Part shown: positions 28,676 to 35,732 of the stretch, in pieces | Numbering within the stretch: the stretch's first letter is position 1 | Layout: the number at the start of each line of letters is the position of its first letter | Source of the DNA: Clostridia bacterium | GTDB taxonomy: Bacteria > Bacillota > Clostridia > TANB77 > CAG-508 | DNA length: 40,145 nucleotides | Assembly (NCBI GenBank): GCA_900754085.1 | Contig: CAAEBO010000009.1 | Coordinates: 1 to 40,145, forward strand | Direction of reading: 5' to 3' | Program-made: the position numbers and the translations under genes | Notes under the pieces: generated by a model | Databases searched by the model: none | The model's input: the letters and a program-made list of their open reading frames with translations, nothing else | Told to the model about the DNA's origin: nothing

Positions 28676-29938
28676 TTGGATAAATTAATAATAACAGGTG
28701 GCTCTCCTTTAAAAGGTGAAGTTACAATTAGTGGAGCAAAAAATGCTGCAATTGCTATATTACCAGCAACACTCTTAATTAATGGTTCTTGTACAATAGA
28801 GAACGTTCCTAATATAAGTGATGTTAAAATATCTTGTAAAATTTTAGAAGAATTAGGTGCAAAAATTACATGGATTAACGATAATACTATAACTATTGAC
28901 TCTTCAAATATTACATCTACTCATGCACCATTAGAATTAACTAGAAAATTTAGAGCTTCTTATTATTTAATTGGTTCATTACTTGGTAGATTTAAAGATG
29001 TTGAAGTTGGTTTACCTGGTGGATGTAATTTAGGTCCTCGTCCTATAGACCAACATATTAAAGGTTTTGAATTATTAGGTGCTAAAGTTGATGTTTCACA
29101 AGGTAAAATTCAAGCTAAAGCAAAAAAATTAATTGGTAATTCTATATATCTAGATGTTGTATCTGTGGGTGCAACAATAAATGTAATGTTATCTGCTGTT
29201 CTTGCAGAAGGTACCACTACTATAGACAATGCTGCAAAAGAACCTCACATAGTTGATGTAGCAAACTTTTTAAACACTATGGGTGCTGATATTCGTGGAG
29301 CAGGTACAGATATTATAAAAATTAATGGAGTTAAAAGTCTACATGGTAATGCTACGTATTCAGTAGTTCCTGATCAAATAGAAGCAGGTACTTTCATGCT
29401 TGCAGCAGTAGCTTCTAGGGGTGATGTTACTATAAAAAATTGTATAACTAAGCATTTAGAATGTGTAACTGCTAAAATATTAGAAATAGGAGCACATGTA
29501 GAAGATATTGATGGAGATACTTTAAGAGTTTGGTCTTCAAAAAGACCAACAAAAGCAACAATAAAAACTGCACCATACCCTGGTTTTCCTACAGATTTAC
29601 AACCTCAAATGGGCGTTGTTTTGTCAATAGCTAACGGAACTAGTATAATAAATGAAAGTATTTGGGACTCTCGTTTTCAATACACTGCAGAATTAAATAA
29701 AATGGGAGCTAATATTACTGCTTCTGGAAAATCTGCTGTTTTTGAAGGTGTAAACGAATTGTCTGCAGCTCCTGTATATTCTTCTGACCTACGTGCTGGA
29801 GCAGCACTTATAATAGCCGGAACTATAGCTAAAGGAAAAACTGAAGTATATAATTTAGAGCATATAGATAGGGGTTATGAACATATTGAAGATAAATTTA
29901 GACAATTAGGTGCAAAAATAGAAAGAGTATCTGAATAA
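28676..29938 (+). CDS. murA: UDP-N-acetylglucosamine 1-carboxyvinyltransferase
   Basis: A 420-aa enolpyruvate transferase starting at TTG 28676, eight bases after GGAGG; an upstream TTG at 28661 overlaps that Shine-Dalgarno and is rejected. GEVTISGAKNAAIAILPA holds the Lys-Asn pair, and GGCNLGPRPIDQHIKG the catalytic Cys loop (fosfomycin target). C-terminal TDLQPQMGV and SDLRAGAALIIAG complete the family pattern. It catalyses the first committed step of peptidoglycan synthesis using UDP-GlcNAc and phosphoenolpyruvate. Followed 17 bases later by walJ, an operon. Confidence 0.97.
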   Translation: MDKLIITGGSPLKGEVTISGAKNAAIAILPATLLINGSCTIENVPNISDVKISCKILEELGAKITWINDNTITIDSSNITSTHAPLELTRKFRASYYLIGSLLGRFKDVEVGLPGGCNLGPRPIDQHIKGFELLGAKVDVSQGKIQAKAKKLIGNSIYLDVVSVGATINVMLSAVLAEGTTTIDNAAKEPHIVDVANFLNTMGADIRGAGTDIIKINGVKSLHGNATYSVVPDQIEAGTFMLAAVASRGDVTIKNCITKHLECVTAKILEIGAHVEDIDGDTLRVWSSKRPTKATIKTAPYPGFPTDLQPQMGVVLSIANGTSIINESIWDSRFQYTAELNKMGANITASGKSAVFEGVNELSAAPVYSSDLRAGAALIIAGTIAKGKTEVYNLEHIDRGYEHIEDKFRQLGAKIERVSE

Positions 29939-29955
29939 GCAAAGGATGAATTTAA

Positions 29956-30747
29956 ATGTTGAATTTTAGAAGTTTATACAGCGGAAGTACAGGAAATAGC
30001 CTTTTTGTTGAAAGTGAAAGCACAAAAATATTGGTAGACAGTGGAGTTAGTTTAAAAAAACTAACTTCTGCTTTATCTTCTAATGATATAGATATTTCTG
30101 ATATAGATGCAGTTATTGTTACACATGAACATTCTGATCATGTACAAAGTTTAGGAATGTTATCTGCTAAATATAATATTCCTGTTTATGCAAACATGAA
30201 AACTTGGGATGCAATGCCTAAGCAAAGAGAGCGAATTGACAATGTTAATCAAAAGCTTTTCAAATCATATGAAAAATTTGAAATTGGTAATTTAACTATT
30301 GATCCTTTTTCTATACCTCATGATGCTGCAGATCCTTGTGGTTTTAATATTATAAATAATAATGATAAAATTAGCATTGCTACAGATATTGGACATATGA
30401 CTAATTCTATTATAAATAAATTAGATGGTAGTTCTTTTATTTTATTAGAAGCTAATTATGATCCTGAAATATTAAAATCTGGAAAATATCCATATTATTT
30501 AAAAACGAGAATCTTAGGTCCAAATGGCCATCTTCCAAATGAAATGGCTGGAAAAACCATAGCTTATTTGTCTAAAGGATCTTTACAAGAAGTTATGCTT
30601 GGACACTTAAGTAAAGAAAATAATTTTCCTGAACTAGCTTATCAAACTGTTATAGGAGAATTAATAAATAAAAATTTTGATGAAAATTCTATTAGTATTT
30701 CTGTTGCAAATAGAAATGAACCTAGTAAGTTAGTTACAGTTTCTTAA
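29956..30747 (+). CDS. walJ: MBL-fold metallohydrolase, WalJ/YycJ-like
   Basis: A 263-aa metallo-beta-lactamase-fold hydrolase: THEHSDH (His57, His59, Asp61, His62) binds two metals, with further ligands in IPHDA, ATDIG and GHLSKENN. SLYSGSTGNSLFVES at the N-terminus and ANYDPEILKSGKYPYYLKTRI...GHLPNEMAG are characteristic of YycJ/WalJ, described as a 5'-3' exonuclease that processes DNA ends or coordinates wall synthesis with division. Operon with murA. Terminator follows. Other MBL nucleases are an alternative, but the YycJ pattern is clear. Confidence 0.9.
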   Translation: MLNFRSLYSGSTGNSLFVESESTKILVDSGVSLKKLTSALSSNDIDISDIDAVIVTHEHSDHVQSLGMLSAKYNIPVYANMKTWDAMPKQRERIDNVNQKLFKSYEKFEIGNLTIDPFSIPHDAADPCGFNIINNNDKISIATDIGHMTNSIINKLDGSSFILLEANYDPEILKSGKYPYYLKTRILGPNGHLPNEMAGKTIAYLSKGSLQEVMLGHLSKENNFPELAYQTVIGELINKNFDENSISISVANRNEPSKLVTVS

Positions 30748-30761
30748 TATATAATTCTTAT

Positions 30762-30796
30762 AAACTGCTATGAAAATTATATAGCAGTTTATTTTG
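30762..30796 (+). terminator. Terminator of murA-walJ
   Basis: 10-bp stem AAACTGCTAT (30762-30771) with ATAGCAGTTT (30781-30790), followed by ATTTTG. Plus-strand rho-independent terminator, T-run short. Confidence 0.75.
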
Positions 30797-30852
30797 TATT
30801 AACTACTATCCATAAATTTAATTCCTTTCTAACATCATATAAGGAGGTTATT

Positions 30853-31335
30853 ATGTTATCTATTAATATAATATGTATTGGCAAACTTAAAGAAAATTTT
30901 TTTAGAGATGCAATTACTGAATATTCAAAAAGACTTTCTAAATATTGTAATTTAAATTTTATAGAACTTCCAGACGAAAAATTACCTTCAAAATTAAATG
31001 ATAAAATTATTGATAATATAAAAGATTCTGAAGGAAAAAAAATACTTTCTCATTTAAAAAAGGATTCTTATACCATTTGTTTAGATTTAAATGGTAAGCA
31101 ATATTCTTCGGAAGAATTTTCTTCTAAGATTGATTCTATAGCTCTTAACTATAATAGTTCAATTACATTTATTATTGGAGGTACTCTAGGTATATCTAAA
31201 GATGTCCTTAATATAGCAGATGAAAAAATCTGTTTTTCCAAAATGACATTTCCTCATCAATTAATAAGAGTATTTTTAGTAGAACAATTATTTAGAGCTT
31301 TTAAAATATCTAATAATGAAACTTATCATTGGTAA
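30853..31335 (+). CDS. rlmH: 23S rRNA (pseudouridine1915-N3)-methyltransferase RlmH
   Basis: A 160-aa SPOUT-class methyltransferase: IICIGKLKENFFRDAITEYSKRLSKY, ELPDEK, LDLNGKQYSSEEFS, FIIGGTLGISKDVLNIADEKICFSKMTFPHQLIRVFLVEQLFRAFKI and the C-terminal YHW. GG-GLS-like knot and MTFPHQL-R...EQL-RA are diagnostic. Methylates Psi1915 of 23S rRNA. Strong AAGGAGG. The usual C-terminus is YHK or YHH; here it is YHW. No terminator hairpin of standard form follows, but a long inverted repeat does. Confidence 0.95.
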   Translation: MLSINIICIGKLKENFFRDAITEYSKRLSKYCNLNFIELPDEKLPSKLNDKIIDNIKDSEGKKILSHLKKDSYTICLDLNGKQYSSEEFSSKIDSIALNYNSSITFIIGGTLGISKDVLNIADEKICFSKMTFPHQLIRVFLVEQLFRAFKISNNETYHW

Positions 31336-31406
31336 TTATATTGGGGGCTACAGAAGGAACATTGTATTATTTTTATGCAGCTATCTCTTCTTTTTTGGGG
31401 GAGCTT
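31335..31406 (+). pseudogene. Possible degenerate inverted fragment related to spmB
   Basis: Read in the frame from 31335 to the TAA at 31404-31406, the DNA encodes ILGATEGTLYYFYAAISSF. SpmB, encoded on the opposite strand nearby, has IMGATETTFYTIALYTSSI. About 9 of 19 residues are identical, including GATE, and the first 33 bases match the spmB DNA at roughly 70%. There is no start codon with a good upstream site for a longer protein. This may be a remnant of an inverted duplication, or coincidence. Confidence 0.3.
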
Positions 31407-31442
31407 TAATAATTATAAGCATATAAAATTGCTCCTTCTGTA
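31349..31442. other. Long nested inverted repeat beside the small-peptide ORF
   Basis: Outer 10-bp stem TACAGAAGGA (31349-31358)/TCCTTCTGTA (31433-31442), a second stem TTTTATGC (31371-31378) with GCATATAAAA (31419-31428, two-base bulge), and an inner AGCT/AGCT (31379-31382/31402-31405). On the minus strand it would form the 3' end of the small-peptide transcript; on the plus strand it follows rlmH, with a T-rich stretch further on. No known RNA family was recognised. Confidence 0.5.
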
Positions 31443-31448
31443 AGATTA

Positions 31449-31550
31449 TTAACGTTTTAATTTTTTTTGGATTTTTTTAGAAATAATTATTTGAATAATT
31501 TTTTTTGTAAAAAAATAAATTGAAATAAAAATTAATATTTTTAAAAACAT
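31449..31550 (-). CDS. Candidate 33-aa hydrophobic/basic peptide (type I toxin-like)
   Basis: A 33-codon frame from ATG 31548-31550 to TAA 31449-31451: hydrophobic MFLKILIFISIYFF, then TKKIIQIIISKKIQKKLKR, i.e. one membrane helix and a basic tail. This is the general layout of type I toxin peptides and small membrane peptides, without similarity to a family I know. It has AGAGGA correctly spaced, a near-consensus promoter (TTGACA-17-TAAGAT) only 20 bases upstream, and a structured 3' region. An exact Spo0A box core lies just upstream of the promoter. Against it: AT-rich DNA easily yields Ile/Lys/Phe-rich frames, and no antisense RNA was demonstrated. Confidence 0.45.
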   Translation of the reverse strand: MFLKILIFISIYFFTKKIIQIIISKKIQKKLKR

Positions 31551-31576
31551 ATTTCCTCTTTGAATTAATTTTATTA

Positions 31577-31605
31577 ATCTTACTCCATTTTTATTTCTTT
31601 GTCAA
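31577..31605 (-). promoter_or_regulatory. Promoter of the 33-aa peptide gene
   Basis: Minus strand TTGACA (31600-31605), 17-bp spacer, TAAGAT (31577-31582). Confidence 0.65.
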
Positions 31606-31614
31606 CAAAAACTC

Positions 31615-31621
31615 TTCGACA
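31615..31621. promoter_or_regulatory. Candidate Spo0A box beside spmB
   Basis: TTCGACA, i.e. TGTCGAA on the minus strand, 9 bases upstream of the -35 of the small-peptide promoter and 5 bases past the spmB stop. Same geometry as the box upstream of the VanW gene. Confidence 0.4.
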
Positions 31622-31626
31622 TTTTT

Positions 31627-32151
31627 CTACATATAACTAAATAAAATAATTACGGTTGCAACGCTTACAAAGTTTATAATTAATGCTGCAAACAGTGTAA
31701 ATCTTATCTTTTTTACGCCTATGGAGCTAGTATATAACGCAATCGTATAAAACGTTGTTTCTGTTGCTCCCATTATGGTTGCAGTAATTAAACCTATCTT
31801 ACTATCTACCCCATTTTCTTGTAATATATTTGTAGCAATTCCCATAGACGCACTGCCTGAAATTGGTCTTAATATTGCTAACGGCATTATCTCTATAGGA
31901 ATATTCAAAGCAGTCAATATAGGTGAAATTAAATCTACTATAAAATTAATTATCCCCGAACTCTTTAATAAATTTATTGCCAAGAATATTGCTAATAAAG
32001 TTGGAAATAATTCTATTACTATTTTTATTCCTTTTTTTGCACCTACAATAAATATATCGTATACATTCCTTTTTTCTATAATTCCATATGCTATTATAAA
32101 AACAATTATAAATGGTATTATAATTGTGGAAATATAATTTATAAAATTCAT
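31627..32151 (-). CDS. spmB: Spore maturation protein B (nucleoside-recognition/gate domain)
   Basis: A 174-aa polytopic membrane protein (about four to five helices) with the gate-domain motif TIMGATETTFYTIALYTSS, plus RPISGSASMGIATNIL. In B. subtilis SpmA and SpmB are needed for spore dehydration and heat resistance, and act in the membrane. The start overlaps the spmA stop (ATGA), so translation is coupled. The partner gene directly upstream confirms the call. A promoter-bearing small-peptide locus follows the stop codon. Confidence 0.93.
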   Translation of the reverse strand: MNFINYISTIIIPFIIVFIIAYGIIEKRNVYDIFIVGAKKGIKIVIELFPTLLAIFLAINLLKSSGIINFIVDLISPILTALNIPIEIMPLAILRPISGSASMGIATNILQENGVDSKIGLITATIMGATETTFYTIALYTSSIGVKKIRFTLFAALIINFVSVATVIILFSYM

Positions 32152-32732
32152 TTTTTAACTCCTTTTTTTGATAGCGCCTTAACTACTAATATTCCTATTA
32201 GTAGTGCTACTAGACTTGCTATACAACTTGGAACTATTATACTAGATGGATTTTTCGCTCCCATTGAAGCTCTTATTGCAATTATTGTTGTTGGAATAAT
32301 TTGTATAGATGCTGTGTTTAAAACAATAAACATAACCATTGAATTAGATAATTCTTCTTTATTTCTATTTTCTTCTTGTAATGATTTTATAGCTTTAATA
32401 CCTAGTGGCGTTGCTGCATTTCCTAATCCTAAAAAATTAGCAACAATATTCATAGATATTTCTTTATATGCTTTACTATCTTTTTTTATCTCTGGAAATA
32501 TAAATTTCATAATTGGTGATAAACATTTAGTTATTTTGTTGATTAATGTAGTTTCTTTAACGATTTCCATTATTCCGTTCCACATACACATAATCCCTAT
32601 AAAACTTAATATCATTTCAACTGTTTGCTTACATGAATCGAAAATAGAATCATTAATTTTGTTCATATTAAAATTAAAAAGTGCATAAATAAATGAGATC
32701 ACTATAAAACATGGCCATAATTTATTTAACAT
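32148..32732 (-). CDS. spmA: Spore maturation protein A
   Basis: A 194-aa polytopic membrane protein with the nucleoside-recognition domain: MCMWNGIMEIV, LSPIMKFIFPEIKKDSKAYKEISMNIVANFLGLGNAATPLGIKAIKSLQ, and VMFIVLNTASIQIIPTTIIAIRASMGAKNPSSI. The start is set at the ATG 32730-32732 because GGAGGAAAAATA precedes it; a 12-residue extension upstream overlaps that site. Coupled to spmB. Works with SpmB in spore core dehydration by family knowledge; the transported species is unknown. Confidence 0.94.
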   Translation of the reverse strand: MLNKLWPCFIVISFIYALFNFNMNKINDSIFDSCKQTVEMILSFIGIMCMWNGIMEIVKETTLINKITKCLSPIMKFIFPEIKKDSKAYKEISMNIVANFLGLGNAATPLGIKAIKSLQEENRNKEELSNSMVMFIVLNTASIQIIPTTIIAIRASMGAKNPSSIIVPSCIASLVALLIGILVVKALSKKGVKK

Positions 32733-32823
32733 TATTTTTCCTCCATAATTCATTGTATTATTTATCATGTAAATTTATACGAAATATTTCCAAAAATAGG
32801 AAAGCTTTATTAATCTTAAATTA

Positions 32824-32852
32824 TTGACCAATTCAACTTTATATGCTATTAT
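32824..32852 (+). promoter_or_regulatory. Promoter of the abrB-like gene
   Basis: TTGACC (32824-32829), 17-bp spacer, TATTAT (32847-32852). TGTCG (32865-32869), a partial Spo0A box, lies just downstream in the transcribed leader, where Spo0A represses abrB in B. subtilis. Confidence 0.62.
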
Positions 32853-32895
32853 TATAATATAAATTGTCGTTTAATTTGGATGAGGAGGATTGTAC

Positions 32896-33153
32896 ATGAA
32901 ATCAACAGGAATTGTAAGAAGAGTAGATGAATTAGGAAGAGTTGTTATTCCTATAGAATTAAGAAACAAGTTTGATATTAAAGAAAAAGATCCTATTGAA
33001 ATATATGTTGATGGTTCTTCTATAGTTTTAAAAAAATATGAACCTAATTGTATTTTTTGTGGTAATACAAAAAGTTTAGTAACATATAAAGATAAATTAA
33101 TTTGTCCAAAGTGTATTGCGTCACTATCAAAAACGGAAAGTCAAGAAAACTAA
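32896..33153 (+). CDS. abrB: AbrB/SpoVT-family transition-state regulator with zinc-ribbon tail
   Basis: An 85-aa protein: AbrB-type swapped-hairpin DNA-binding domain (MKSTGIVRRVDELGRVVIPIELRNKFDIKEKDPIEIYVDGSSIVLKKY, residues 1-49), then CIFCGNTKSLVTYKDKLICPKC, a four-cysteine zinc-ribbon-like tail (about 52-73). AbrB controls transition-state and sporulation genes and SpoVT is a forespore regulator; the short length and zinc tail are like clostridial AbrB. Start chosen at ATG 32896 after GAGGAGG, not the upstream TTG. Monocistronic. Confidence 0.9.
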   Translation: MKSTGIVRRVDELGRVVIPIELRNKFDIKEKDPIEIYVDGSSIVLKKYEPNCIFCGNTKSLVTYKDKLICPKCIASLSKTESQEN

Positions 33154-33175
33154 TATTGAATATATATTTATAAAT

Positions 33176-33212
33176 AAAAAAGAACATCCTGCAATTTAGA
33201 TGTTCTCTTTTT
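33176..33212. terminator. Bidirectional terminator between abrB and rsmI
   Basis: AAAAAGAACATC (33177-33188) pairs with GATGTTCTCTTTTT (33199-33212) with a one-base bulge; A-run before and T-run after serve both convergent genes. Confidence 0.85.
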
Positions 33213-33218
33213 ATCATA

Positions 33219-34046
33219 TTAATTTATAAATTGTTTATAAATTTCATTTTTCGTAACTTGTCTGTCTTTTGCTATTTTCTTTATTATTGCTTTTTTTTCT
33301 AATCCCATTTTTTCATAATATTTATAATGTTCTTCTATTGTCAATTTATTTAATTCATTTTCTTCATCTTCATCTATATTTTCATTTTCGTCTATTATTA
33401 TTACATATTCACCTTTTGGTTTTTCTAATTTATCTTTTATTTCTTGTATTGTTCCTCTTATAAATTCCTCATGAATTTTAGTTAATTCTCTTGCTACAAC
33501 AATTTTTCTATTTCCAACATAATATTCTAAATCTTGAATAGTATTTTTTATTTTATGTGGTGCCTCATATAATATTATTGTATTGTTATTTTCTTTTATT
33601 TTCTCTAACTCTTTAATTCTAAGTTTTTTATTTAATGATAAAAATCCATAAAAAGTAAAGTTTCGAGTATTTACTCCTGCTGACATTAATGCAGTTATAA
33701 TTGCACAAGCTCCTGGAATTGATACTACGTTAATTTCTCTTTCTATTGCTTCTTTTACAATAAATTCACCTGGATCTGAAATAACTGGTGTTCCTGCATC
33801 TGAAATTAATGCAATATTTTTTCCTTCTTCTATTTTCTTTAATATATTTTCTGTTTTATCTTCTTCATTATGTCTATGATAACTAATTAATGGTTTTGTA
33901 ATTTCTAAATGGTTTAGTAATTTTAAAGAATGTCTTGTATCTTCTGCTATTATGAGATCTACACTTTTTAATACATTAATTGCCCTTAATGTAATATCTT
34001 CTAAATTTCCTATTGGCGTAGCTACTATGTATAAGTTTCCTTTCAT
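33219..34046 (-). CDS. rsmI: 16S rRNA (cytidine1402-2'-O)-methyltransferase RsmI
   Basis: A 275-aa SAM methyltransferase of the tetrapyrrole-methylase fold: LYIVATPIGNLEDITLRAINVLKSVDLIIAEDTRHS, ISYHRHNE, ISDAGTPVISDPG, SIPGACAIITALMSAG and FYGFLSLNKKLR. These are the RsmI signatures. C-terminal extension (about 225-275) is acidic then helical, as usual. Strong Shine-Dalgarno GGAGGAG. Eight bases after the trmN6 gene, so the two form an operon of rRNA/tRNA modification. Confidence 0.97.
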   Translation of the reverse strand: MKGNLYIVATPIGNLEDITLRAINVLKSVDLIIAEDTRHSLKLLNHLEITKPLISYHRHNEEDKTENILKKIEEGKNIALISDAGTPVISDPGEFIVKEAIEREINVVSIPGACAIITALMSAGVNTRNFTFYGFLSLNKKLRIKELEKIKENNNTIILYEAPHKIKNTIQDLEYYVGNRKIVVARELTKIHEEFIRGTIQEIKDKLEKPKGEYVIIIDENENIDEDEENELNKLTIEEHYKYYEKMGLEKKAIIKKIAKDRQVTKNEIYKQFIN

Positions 34047-34054
34047 TTCTCCTC

Positions 34055-34792
34055 CTATTTCTTATTATATATTTTTAATATTTCATCTGTATATGAATTA
34101 TCTTCATTATATATTATTAATGGCTTTTCTATCTCTAAAAAAGGCTTAGCATTTTTTACTCCTTTTATCAAAATTAGGTTTGGTTTATTATTAACTTTTG
34201 AATAAACTATCCTTAATTTTTTAGCCTCTATTTTATATTTCTTAAATATATTAATTATTTCTCCTAATCTTTCTGGTTTATTTACCATATAAAATGATCC
34301 TTTATCTTTTAAAACTTTACTTCCGTTTGCAATAAAATCTTCTAAATTTGCTGTAATCTCGTGTCTAGAAATTAATTTGTTAATATTATCATTTTTTACA
34401 CCACTATTTTCTTTTTTATATGGTGGATTTGTAACTATCGCACTTAATGAATTTAATTCTAGATGATTTGTTATATTTTTAATATTATCATTTATTATCG
34501 TTATTTTATCTTCTAGATTATTTAATTTAACACTTCTATTAGCCATTTCAGCTATATCTTTTTGTATCTCTAGTGCATATATTTTTTTACATTCTGTTTT
34601 TTTAGATAATAATATACTAATGATTCCTGTTCCTGTTCCGATGTCCAATATTGTACTATCTCTTTTTATTTCCTTTGAAAAATCACTTAATAAAATACTA
34701 TCTATCCCAAAGCAAAAGTAATTTTCATTTTGTATAATTTTTAATCCTTTATATTCTAGGTCATCTATTCTTTCATTTTTCTCTAATTTCAT
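34055..34792 (-). CDS. trmN6: tRNA1(Val) adenine(37)-N6-methyltransferase-like protein
   Basis: A 245-aa class I SAM methyltransferase: ILDIGTGTGIISILLSKK (SAM binding), NPPYKKENSG (the adenine-N6 motif IV), and N-terminal FCFGIDSILLSDF typical of the YabB/TrmN6 group. It probably methylates A37 of tRNA1(Val), though other N6-adenine substrates cannot be excluded. Shine-Dalgarno GAGGA. Operon with rsmI, as in many Firmicutes (yabB-yazA-yraL). Confidence 0.85.
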   Translation of the reverse strand: MKLEKNERIDDLEYKGLKIIQNENYFCFGIDSILLSDFSKEIKRDSTILDIGTGTGIISILLSKKTECKKIYALEIQKDIAEMANRSVKLNNLEDKITIINDNIKNITNHLELNSLSAIVTNPPYKKENSGVKNDNINKLISRHEITANLEDFIANGSKVLKDKGSFYMVNKPERLGEIINIFKKYKIEAKKLRIVYSKVNNKPNLILIKGVKNAKPFLEIEKPLIIYNEDNSYTDEILKIYNKK

Positions 34793-34874
34793 TTTTATTC
34801 CTCAACATAATAAATTTCATTTCATATTATATACTATATATTTAATTTTTTCAAATTTGGAGGTAATTATTAAT

Positions 34875-35009
34875 ATGGATAAAAAAGATATTACAAATAA
34901 AAAAAATAATTTAATTTGCTCTTTATATCAAGTCGAAACTTTTCTAAATAAATTTACAATTTTATTAAAAACAAAAAACTTTGCTGAATTCTTGAGGAAG
35001 TACAATTAA
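34875..35009 (+). CDS. Candidate 44-aa small protein convergent with the GerMN gene
   Basis: A 44-codon frame from ATG 34875 to TAA 35007-35009: a hydrophilic Asp/Lys/Asn-rich start (MDKKDITNKKNN), then LICSLYQVETFLNKFTILLKT, an amphipathic helix, and a basic C-terminus. A GGAGG lies 11 bases upstream, slightly far but acceptable. The last four bases overlap the end of the GerMN gene on the other strand. No family is recognised. It explains an otherwise empty 210-base gap. Confidence 0.55.
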   Translation: MDKKDITNKKNNLICSLYQVETFLNKFTILLKTKNFAEFLRKYN

Positions 35010-35578
35010 TAATCTATCCTAGAAAAATTATTTTCAAAACTAATTTCTCCGTCCTTAAATGATTTATTTTCCTCACCATCTATTAAGATTTTTACGGAAT
35101 TAACTTCATTTAATTCGGTAACTGTTCTTACTATAGTTTCTATAATTATACCTTCTCTTACTTTTCCTTCTGGTGCATTATTTATAAAATCATTAGAAAA
35201 GTCTATGTATAATATATCTCCAATTAATCTTACATCATTTAACTTGGTGTTTTCTGGTATTGTTTTTTCTAATTTTTCATTTTTAGGTCCATAAATTAAT
35301 TGCTCTATTAAATATTTATATGGCTCATTTAATAATTCATTAACATTTATATTTCTTGCTTCTGGATTAATCTCTTTGCTTTCTTTATTTACAAAATATA
35401 GTGAAATAATTGTGTTTCGCATTTGTTTTTCACTTATCTCTTCTTCTGGAACATATTCCTCTATTATTTGATTTTTCTCTTTAAAGTTATCTTTATTAAA
35501 ATAGTATATTACACATCCCAAAATAATTACTAATAATATTAAGAAAAAAACAATAAAAAAACCTTCTCTTTTTTTCAT
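35006..35578 (-). CDS. gerM: GerMN-domain spore germination/sporulation protein
   Basis: A 190-aa protein: short basic N-terminus, transmembrane anchor (about 6-27), an acidic linker (VPEEEISEKQ), then one GerMN domain (about 55-180) with ISLYFVNKESKEINPEARNI, LIEQLIYGPKNEKLEKTIPENTKLNDVRL, GDILYIDFSNDFI, and VNSVKILIDGEE. B. subtilis GerM has two such domains and takes part in spore coat/septal complex and germination; this one has a single domain. Located in the membrane, acting outside. Good Shine-Dalgarno AAGGAGG. The symbol is by domain, not proven orthology. Confidence 0.78.
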   Translation of the reverse strand: MKKREGFFIVFFLILLVIILGCVIYYFNKDNFKEKNQIIEEYVPEEEISEKQMRNTIISLYFVNKESKEINPEARNINVNELLNEPYKYLIEQLIYGPKNEKLEKTIPENTKLNDVRLIGDILYIDFSNDFINNAPEGKVREGIIIETIVRTVTELNEVNSVKILIDGEENKSFKDGEISFENNFSRIDY

Positions 35579-35654
35579 TTTATCCCTCCTTTTTCTTGAT
35601 TAATTATTATGAAAGACAAGTATAAAATATAACTCTTTTTGATATTTTTACAAT

Positions 35655-35683
35655 TTGACAAAATAACTTTTTCCGTATAAAAT
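35655..35683 (+). promoter_or_regulatory. Promoter of the giant activase gene
   Basis: TTGACA (35655-35660), 17-bp spacer, TAAAAT (35678-35683), 50 bases before the ATG. Confidence 0.78.
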
Positions 35684-35732
35684 TATCTTGTGAAATTGTA
35701 CTTTTTTATAAAAGTATTGAAAGGAGAAACTT

